DNA of 64,000 nucleotides from Limnomonas spitsbergensis (Eukaryota; Chlorophyta; Chlorophyceae; Chlamydomonadales). The stretch covers positions 1,984,001 through 2,048,000 of the forward strand of contig JAYJMM010000039.1 of the NCBI GenBank assembly GCA_037349105.1. The letters are read 5' to 3'. Below are positions 58,401-64,000 of the stretch, piece by piece. Position numbers and translations under genes: made by a program. Within the stretch, counting starts at the first letter, position 1, and each line of letters begins with the position of its first letter. The notes under the pieces are model-generated. The model saw nothing but the letters and a program-made list of their open reading frames with translations. It ran no database searches and was not told the origin of the DNA.

Positions 58401-61400
58401 GGCCCTCAAGACACCCCCTAGGCCATGTCGGTCCTCCTGGCCCTCAAGACACCCCCAAGGCCATGTCGGTCCTCCTGGCCCTCAAGACACCCCCAATGCC
58501 ATGTTGGTCCTCCTGGACCTCAAGACACCCCTAGGCCATGTCGGTCCTCCTGGCCCTCAAGACACCCCCTAGGCCATGTCGGTCCTCCTGGCCCTCAAGA
58601 CACCCCCAATGCCATGTTGGTCCTCTTGGCCCTCAAGACACCCCCTAGGCCATGTCGGTCCTCCTGGCCCTCAAGACACCCCCTAGGCCATGTCGGTCCT
58701 CCTGCACCTCAAGACACCCCCTAGGCCATGTCGGTCCTCCTGGCCCTCAAGATACCCCCTAGGCCATGTCGGTCCTCCTGGCCCTCAAGACACCCCCTAG
58801 GCCATGTTGGTCCTCCTGCACCTCAAGACACCCCCTAGGCCATGTCGGTCCTCCTGCCCCTCAAGACACCCCCTAGGCCATGTCGGTCCTCCTGGCCCTC
58901 AAGACATCCCCAAGGCCATGTCGGTCCTCCTGGCCCTCAAGACACCCCCAAGGCCATGTCGGTCCTCCTGGCCCTCAAGACACCCCCTAGGCCATGTCGG
59001 TCCTCCTGGCCCTCAAGACACCCCCTAGGCCATGTCGGTCCTCCTGGCCCTTAAGACACCCCCTGAGCCATGTTGGTCCTCCTGGCCCTCAAGGCACCCC
59101 CTAGGCCATGTCGGTCCTCCTGGCCCTCAAGACCCCCCCTAGGCCATGTCGGTCCTCCTGGCCCTCAAGACATCCCCAAGGCCATGTCGGTCCTCCTGGC
59201 CCTCAAGACATCCCCAAGGCCATGTTGGTCCTCCTGCATCTCAAGACACCCCCAATGCCATGTCGGTAATCCTGGCCCTCAAGACACCCCCTAGGCCATG
59301 TCGGTCCTCCTGGCCCTCAAGACACCCCCTAGGCCATGTCGGTCCTCCTGGCCCTCAAGACACCCCCTAGGCCATGTCGGTCCTCCTGGCCCTCAAGACA
59401 CCCCCTAGGCCATGTCGGTCCTCCTGGCCCTCAAGACACCACCAAGGCCATGTCAGACCTCCCGGCCCTCAAGACACCCCCAATGCCATGTTGGTCCTCC
59501 TGACCCTCGAGACACCCCCTAGGCCATGTTGGTCCTCCTGCACCTCAAGGCGCAGGAGGTGGGTGTTGGTCCTCCTGCACCTCAATGCGCAGGAGGTGGG
59601 TGTCAGTCCTCATGCACCTCAAGGCGCAGGAGGTGGGTGTCAGTCCTCTTGCACCTCAAGGCGCAGGAGGTGGGTGTCGGTCCTCCTGCACCTCAAGGCG
59701 CTGGAGGTGGGTGTCGGTCCTCTTGTACCTCAAGACACCCCCAGGCCACGCCTCTGAACCTTACAGCTTGATATACTTGCGCCTTAGACCATGCAAGGAA
59801 CTCCTACTCCGCCGAAGCAGGAGGCGTGAGACCGCTCAACCCACAGCAGGTCTATCCCGCTCAGTAGGGTAGCCCGCTCATGACGTTCTGCGGGACCATG
59901 CATATGAATCCTACATTTGAACCCTGAGAGCGAGCCTCCAGGTGCCCTCATCCACTCCCCTAGCTCCTGGAAAGGGGCCGTCACGGGGTCACGGCCCCCT
60001 TGGTCGTTTCTCTACATACAAAGTGCTGCACTCCCTATGCCCTAGGCCCCCCTCTCCATACAAGACACAGCACCCTCACAGCGCCCTCACCGGGAACCTC
60101 TCCGAACTCTTAAGCACATCACTCGGTGATCACAGCTTTAGAGGAATGGCGTACAATTGGTGATGGTCCACAGCCCTCCCTGCACCCTAGGCCACTAGGC
60201 CACTCCCTAGGCCGCTGACCCACTCCCTAGGCCACTGAGCCACTCCCTAGGCCACTCCTTAGGCCACTCCCTAGGTCACTGAGCCACTCCTTAGAGCACT
60301 TAGCCACTCCTTAGGCCACTGAGCCACTCCCTAGGCCACTGAGCCACTCCATAGGCCACTGATCCACTCCATAGGCCACTTAGCCACTCCCTAGGCCACT
60401 GAGCCACTCCCTAGGCCACTGAGCCACTCCATAGGCCACTGAGCCACTCCATAGGCCACTGAGCCACTCCCTAGGCCACTGAGCCACTCCCTAGTAGGCT
60501 ACTGAGCCACTCCCTAGGCAACTGAGCCACTCCCTAGGCCACTGAGCCACTCCCTAGGCCACTGAGCCACTCCCTAGGCCACTAAGCCACTCCCTAGGCC
60601 ACTGAGCCACTCAATGGGCCACTGAGCTACTCAATAGGCCACTGAGCCACTCCCTAGGCCACTGAGCCACTCCCAAGGAAAGAGGATAGGCCTAAGTTAC
60701 CAAATTGTCATACTTTCTACTCCCTCTACTGGTCGCCAATGGCCGCCAGTCGCCTAATTAAACAACCCTTCTTTCGTACCTAACTGCAACCTAGGCCACT
60801 GACTGCCCTGAACCCTAGTCTTGGCGTTCCCTGCGCCCTAGTGTAGCTGCTGTACAGATTTGAAGTACTCATGGGATGTGCATTGGTGCGACCGAGGCTT
60901 ATTTTTGATGGCCTGCCGCTAATTTTAAGATTCGTTGGCGACTTGCAGTTATGCTCTGATGGATGGATTGAGCACGTGCAGAGGTTGTGCGCTGTCTTGT
61001 GTTATGTTTTCTCAGTGACTGAGTGAACATTGATGAACGACTGAATAGAGCTGGCCGATAGCTGGATCATGCCGAATTAAAGGATCCTGGCTTTTCTTCC
61101 TGCTACTCCTTCCTTCCTCTATTCTTTTCCTTTTGCGATGTGCTGCCCCATGATCTTTGGTCCTCGCAGGGTGCTGCCTCTTCGCTGCTTATGCACAACG
61201 CTGGCGCCCGCGCAGGCAGCTGCGCAGGCCGCGGCGCCGGCGGCAGTGGCAGCGGCCATCTCTCCTCCCCACAGCAAGGTCACGGCCGCGCTCCGAAGCC
61301 CGGGCCAGCCCAGAAGCCGGAGCCCGGAAGCATGGTCGGCCAGCAGCAGACCCGCGCCGGGCCCGTCGCGTCCCCGTCCTCCTCCGCCGCGTCCTCTGCG

Positions 61401-63279
61401 GCGGGGACTGCGGGCTCCATCCCTGTCCAGCGCTGGGGCAACTCGTCAGACAGCTCCGGAGCCGGATGCTTGGTCTCTATCCCAGGGGACCCGCGTCGCG
61501 GCTCCGTCACAGGTGCTGACCTGCCAGGCCCAGCGCCGCCTCAAAACCTGCAGCTAGCCATCCCTACCCGACAGCAGCAGCAGCCGCTGGCCATCCCGGC
61601 GTCCTCCCAGTTTTCGGAATGGCTGGACAGCTTCCAGGCGGCATGGAACAACAGGGCCGCCGGGAACGGTGGCAGGGACGGGCCGCTCCACGCTGGGCTG
61701 CATCCCCATGAGCACCAGCAGGCCATCGCTCACCCCCACCCCCACCCCCTTCCCGCCGGCCTGCATCATCATGAGCACACGCAGGCCACACATCCCCCCC
61801 ACCCCCACCCCCTCCATGCCGGCCTGCATCATCATGAGCACACGCAGGCCACACATCCCCCCCACCCCCACCCCCTCCATGCCGGCCTGCATCATCATGA
61901 GCACACGCAGGCCACACATCCCCCCCACCCCCACCTCCCTGCCCTCCATGAGCACACGCAGGCCACACATCCCTCCCACCCCCACCCCCTCTATGAGCAC
62001 ACGCAGGCCACACATCCCTCCCACCCCCACCCCCTCTATGAGCACACGCAGGCCACACATCCCTCCCACCCCCACCTCTCTCCCCTCTATGAGCACATGC
62101 AGGCCACACATCCCTCCCACCTCCCTCCCCTCTATGAGCACACGCAGGCCACACATCCCTCCCACCCCCACCCCCTCTATGAGCACACGCAGGCCACACA
62201 TCCCTCCCACCTCCCTCCCCTCTATGAGCACACGCAGGCCACACATCCCTCCCACCTCCCTCCCCTCCATGACCGCCAGCGGCCTTTGACACAGCTGTTC
62301 GAGTCGATTCAGCTCGTGAGACCAAGGCGCGGGCTTAGTCAGGCCCATGGACAGCAACAGCAACAACAGCAATGGCAGCAGCAACAGTGTATCATCCCGG
62401 GGCATACCTCGAACGGAGCGCTGGCCACGGCGGCAGCTGCCGCGGCTGCAGCCCATGGCCCAGCGTCTCAGGAGCTAGCTGCGTTCGGCGGCGGCGAGTA
62501 TGTTCCCGACCCCGAGTCAGAATGGGAGTGGCTGGCCGAGCTGGACGCCCTCCAGGAGCAGTTGGGGCCCATCGAGAATCCCGGCGACGCGGCGCTCGAC
62601 CGGAACGATCTCATGCTCACCGACCGGGATGAGACGGAATTGATCGTGGGCGGAAACGAAAGCCGCGGCTGGCGATTCGGTGCTGACGGCGGCGGCGGCA
62701 GCGGATTCAACGCCCGCCAAACCAGCAACGGCTCAGGATTTGCCGCGGCCGCCCAAAGCACGGGGAGCGTTTTCTCCGAGCCGCCCCACCGCTTGGTGGT
62801 CCCTGTTGGCGCCGCCTCCGCCTCGACGCGGCCGAGCAAAGGGCACAGCGAGCTCTACGCGGGCCCGGCGGCACAGCAGCAAGGGCAGATGGGGGGCGGG
62901 GGTACTGCAGACCGTATGTTTCTTGCGCTATCCGCGATGGATCTAGATGAGCATGTGCAGGATCAGCCGCTGCCAGGCAATGTGTTTACTCAATGGCAGC
63001 AGCTGCAGCAGCAAGAGCGACAGGGCAATGTATTCCTCCAGCAGTTGCAGCAGCAGCTGCAAAGCGATCCCTTGGTTGAGCAGCAGCAGCAGCAGCGGCA
63101 GCAGCAACCAGGAGACACACTACTCCAGCATCGACAGCAGCAGCAGCAGCAGCGGCATCAGCAGCAGCAACCAGGCAACACACTGCTCCAGCATCAACAG
63201 CAGCAGCGACATCAGCAGCAGCAACCAGGCGACACACTGCTCCAGCATCAACAGCAGCAGCGACAGCAGCAGGAGGAGG

Positions 63280-63310
<31 letters not shown>

Positions 63311-64000
63311 CCTGGGCCTTTGCAGCCACCCTGCCCTGCTGGAGGGTATGTCTACGTTGGCAGAGGGGGAAGATGGCCGCATGCGATTCCAATCCTGGGT
63401 ATCAACGCCCACAGATGCCACTCTAGAGCCCCTTCGCAGGTAAAACAAGGGTTGAGGGTTTAGGGTTAAGGGTTTAGGGGGAACACAAAGAAACTCAATT
63501 CTTCAACCTTAAACCCTGAAATTTGATGAGCCATAGGAGTGGAACGTCTGTACATGGTAGCCATCAGTGAAGTGTGACTATCGCACACACAAGACCGCGG
63601 CCTGGATGCTTGACTCACCTCGAGGCCTTGGTCCCACTAAATTTCGTTGCAGGGCGAATACTGCGAGCGCGGCCGATCACTGGCAGTCCCTCATGGAACA
63701 AGCTCAGCAACCTGCAGAGGTAACACTGCCGGCCGGCACCGCCTTGGACTTGACCCTGGCATACCGCGGCAGCCGTGGGTCCAGCGTCCGGCGCACCAAC
63801 AGCAGAATCCTGGACCTCAGCTTGCCCGGCGGTAGCGGGCCGCATTCTCCTGTGCCCTACCTCATGAGCCTCTCGTTGGGCAACACCGCCGCAGCGGCCG
63901 CCGCCGGGGTGCCGCGGATTGGCGGCAGCCCCGGCTCCACCGGCTCGCTGACCCCCTCGAAACGCCGCCAGCACCGCTGCCCCTCGCCGGACAACTCGCT
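52135..64000 (+). CDS. Homeodomain-like transcription factor with EAR-like LxLxL motifs (partial, runs off window)
   Basis: Exons: 52135-52359, 54273-54656, 55156-55203 (or from 55114), 56886-57014, 61170-63439, 63653 to beyond 64000. Phases agree throughout (0,0,0,0,2). Exon 4 encodes ARKTLLDLYGLTTINVNLWF and then KNRASKTSK, which fits helices 2-3 of a homeodomain: R31, L40, V45, W48, F49 and N51 line up, while R53 is Ala. Exons 2-3 would supply helix 1 (SEEEHNVMYAL, VSHMMMRVSDP). LDLSL at 54495-54509, LDLTL at 63744-63758 and LDLSL at 63810-63824 match the plant EAR repression motif LxLxL. Exon 5 (756 codons) holds His/Pro repeats (61680-62270), an acidic stretch (EWEWLAELDALQEQL) and poly-Q (62990-63310). 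A DNA-binding repressor is the likely role; helix 1 is weak. The start is not found: ATG 51961 is in frame but would add Cys-rich sequence. Introns 1-4 begin with copies of their own donors. Confidence 0.62.
52400..52620 (+). repeat. (GTA)n tract and mutated copy of the exon 1 donor
   Basis: GCC and GTA trinucleotide runs fill about 52405-52520. At 52591-52617 the sequence GCTGAGCCAATCACCCAG|ATGAGTT repeats the exon 1 end and donor (52343-52366, ...CCCAG|GTGAGTT) except that the obligatory G at +1 is A. Confidence 0.75.
52775..52870 (+). repeat. SINE-like family B, copy 1
   Basis: AAAGAAAGAGAAAAAATTAC, then GCCC.C.GGGGCGGAGGGTTAAGGAAAC and GGGCCGAGGC.GTGTCCGCG-like sequence. Other copies: 53505-53600, 54915-54965 (plus strand) and three tandem minus-strand copies at 56440-56785, all in introns of the homeodomain gene. 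Confidence 0.6.
53155..53285 (+). repeat. Dispersed repeat C, second copy
   Basis: Contains GATACGGAGCAATACGGCAC and AGCCGGATTGTGCTACCATG, shared with 15695-15820. Confidence 0.6.
53505..53605 (+). repeat. SINE-like family B, copy 2
   Basis: AAAGAAAGAAACAAAGCTACGCC, CCGTGGGAGGCGTGAGAGTT and AAGGAAACAGCGCAGCCTG, followed by a CCACATCCGCGCCGT-like end. Confidence 0.6.
54800..55030 (+). repeat. Two extra copies of the exon 2 end and donor
   Basis: The exon 2 border ATGTATGCTCTG|GTGAGTA with TGCTGCTGCTTCATGCCAGT (54645-54690) is repeated at 54803-54847. It occurs again, with more of the exon (GGAGGAGGAGCACTATGTC), at 54967-55027 as GCACTG|GTGAGG. A family B copy (54915-54965) and TG-rich sequence lie between. 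The second and third copies keep a GT donor. Confidence 0.85.
55195..56262 (+). repeat. About 20-bp array derived from the exon 3 donor
   Basis: The exon 3 border is GGGTGTCAGATCCG|GTGAGT. The intron then continues as about 50 units of GGGTGTCAGATCTGGTGAG, decaying to GACAGATATAGTGAG in the middle and regular again at 55850-56170. At 56184-56208 a diverged copy of more of the exon (GATTTCTCGCACGACATCAT vs GACGTCTCACACATGATGAT) closes the array. Confidence 0.85.
56440..56790 (-). repeat. Three tandem SINE-like family B copies, minus strand
   Basis: Unit of about 120 bp. The reverse complement reads GAAAGAAAGAGAGCTACGCC, GAGCTAAGGAAAGAGCGCAG and CCACATCCG. It lies in intron 3 of the homeodomain gene, opposite in orientation to the other copies. 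Confidence 0.65.
57010..59745 (+). repeat. 38-bp array of about 66 units anchored on the exon 4 donor
   Basis: The array starts at the donor CAGGAG|GTGCGTGTCAGTACTC and continues as units containing CCCTCAAGACACCCCCTAGG and CCATGTCGGTCCTCCTGG. The last five units (59547-59735) contain GCGCAGGAGGTGGGTGTCGG, i.e. the exon end with a GTGGGT donor-like sequence. The array is thus bracketed by junction-like sequence. Confidence 0.88.
60180..60675 (+). repeat. 20-bp minisatellite GAGCCACTCCCTAGGCCACT, about 24 units
   Basis: Simple head-to-tail array with single-base variants in intron 4 of the homeodomain gene. CCTAGGCCA is shared with the 38-bp array upstream. Confidence 0.9.
63440..63485 (+). 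repeat. Telomere-like TTTAGGG tract at the start of intron 5
   Basis: Directly after the donor AG|GTAAAA the sequence runs GGTTGAGGGTTTAGGG, TTAAGGGTTTAGGGG. CCTTAAACCCTGAAA follows at about 63505. Confidence 0.7.

Noticed and set aside
61554..62456. Minus-strand frame of 300 residues antisense to the homeodomain gene exon 5
   Set aside because: Shadow of the His/Pro repeats; the plus-strand exon has matching phase with both neighbours.

Overview
The window looks like nuclear DNA of a green alga (Chlorophyta, possibly volvocalean). This is an inference. The evidence is: coding exons that are GC-rich and full of poly-Q, poly-A and His/Pro tracts; short exons with GT-AG introns loaded with minisatellites; scattered CCCTAAA/TTTAGGG tracts; an algal-type LINE remnant; and a CACTA-type DNA transposon. 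There is no bacterial-style operon, and I found no tRNA or rRNA. Most long open frames here are stop-free minisatellites and are not genes. The real genes had to be read exon by exon, by splice sites and phase.

Layout. 1-1.7 kb: frameshifted 3' end of a LINE plus its 3'-tail repeats. 2.5-12.5 kb, minus strand: a TspO/MBR (translocator protein) gene split into at least six exons of 38-111 nt, which together code for an almost complete TspO domain of about 144 residues over 10 kb; nearly every intron carries its own tandem array. 13-18 kb: intergenic repeats. 18.2-28.0 kb, minus strand: a six-exon gene for a very large Gln/Ala/Ser-rich protein (about 2,250 residues) of unknown function. 29,250-41,760: a 12.5-kb CACTA (EnSpm/CMC-like) transposon with 31-bp perfect terminal inverted repeats beginning CACTACTACTC and a 3-bp GCG target duplication; about 9 kb of its interior is satellite DNA. 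41.8-50 kb: gene-poor, with hairpins and duplications. 50.3-51.7 kb: remnant of a second retroelement. 52.1 kb to the right edge, plus strand: a homeodomain-like gene with at least six phase-compatible exons, a diverged WFKN helix 3, LDLSL/LDLTL (EAR-like) motifs, and His- and Gln-rich tracts; it runs off the window.

The main unexpected observation joins the three genes. In most of their introns the tandem array starts at, or contains, the adjoining exon-intron junction. The exon end plus the 5' splice site (or the 3' splice site plus the exon start) has been copied into the intron from 1 to about 66 times. I found this at about eleven junctions. I know of no described element that does this, and it is the best candidate for something new here. 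The three genes show no obvious functional link.
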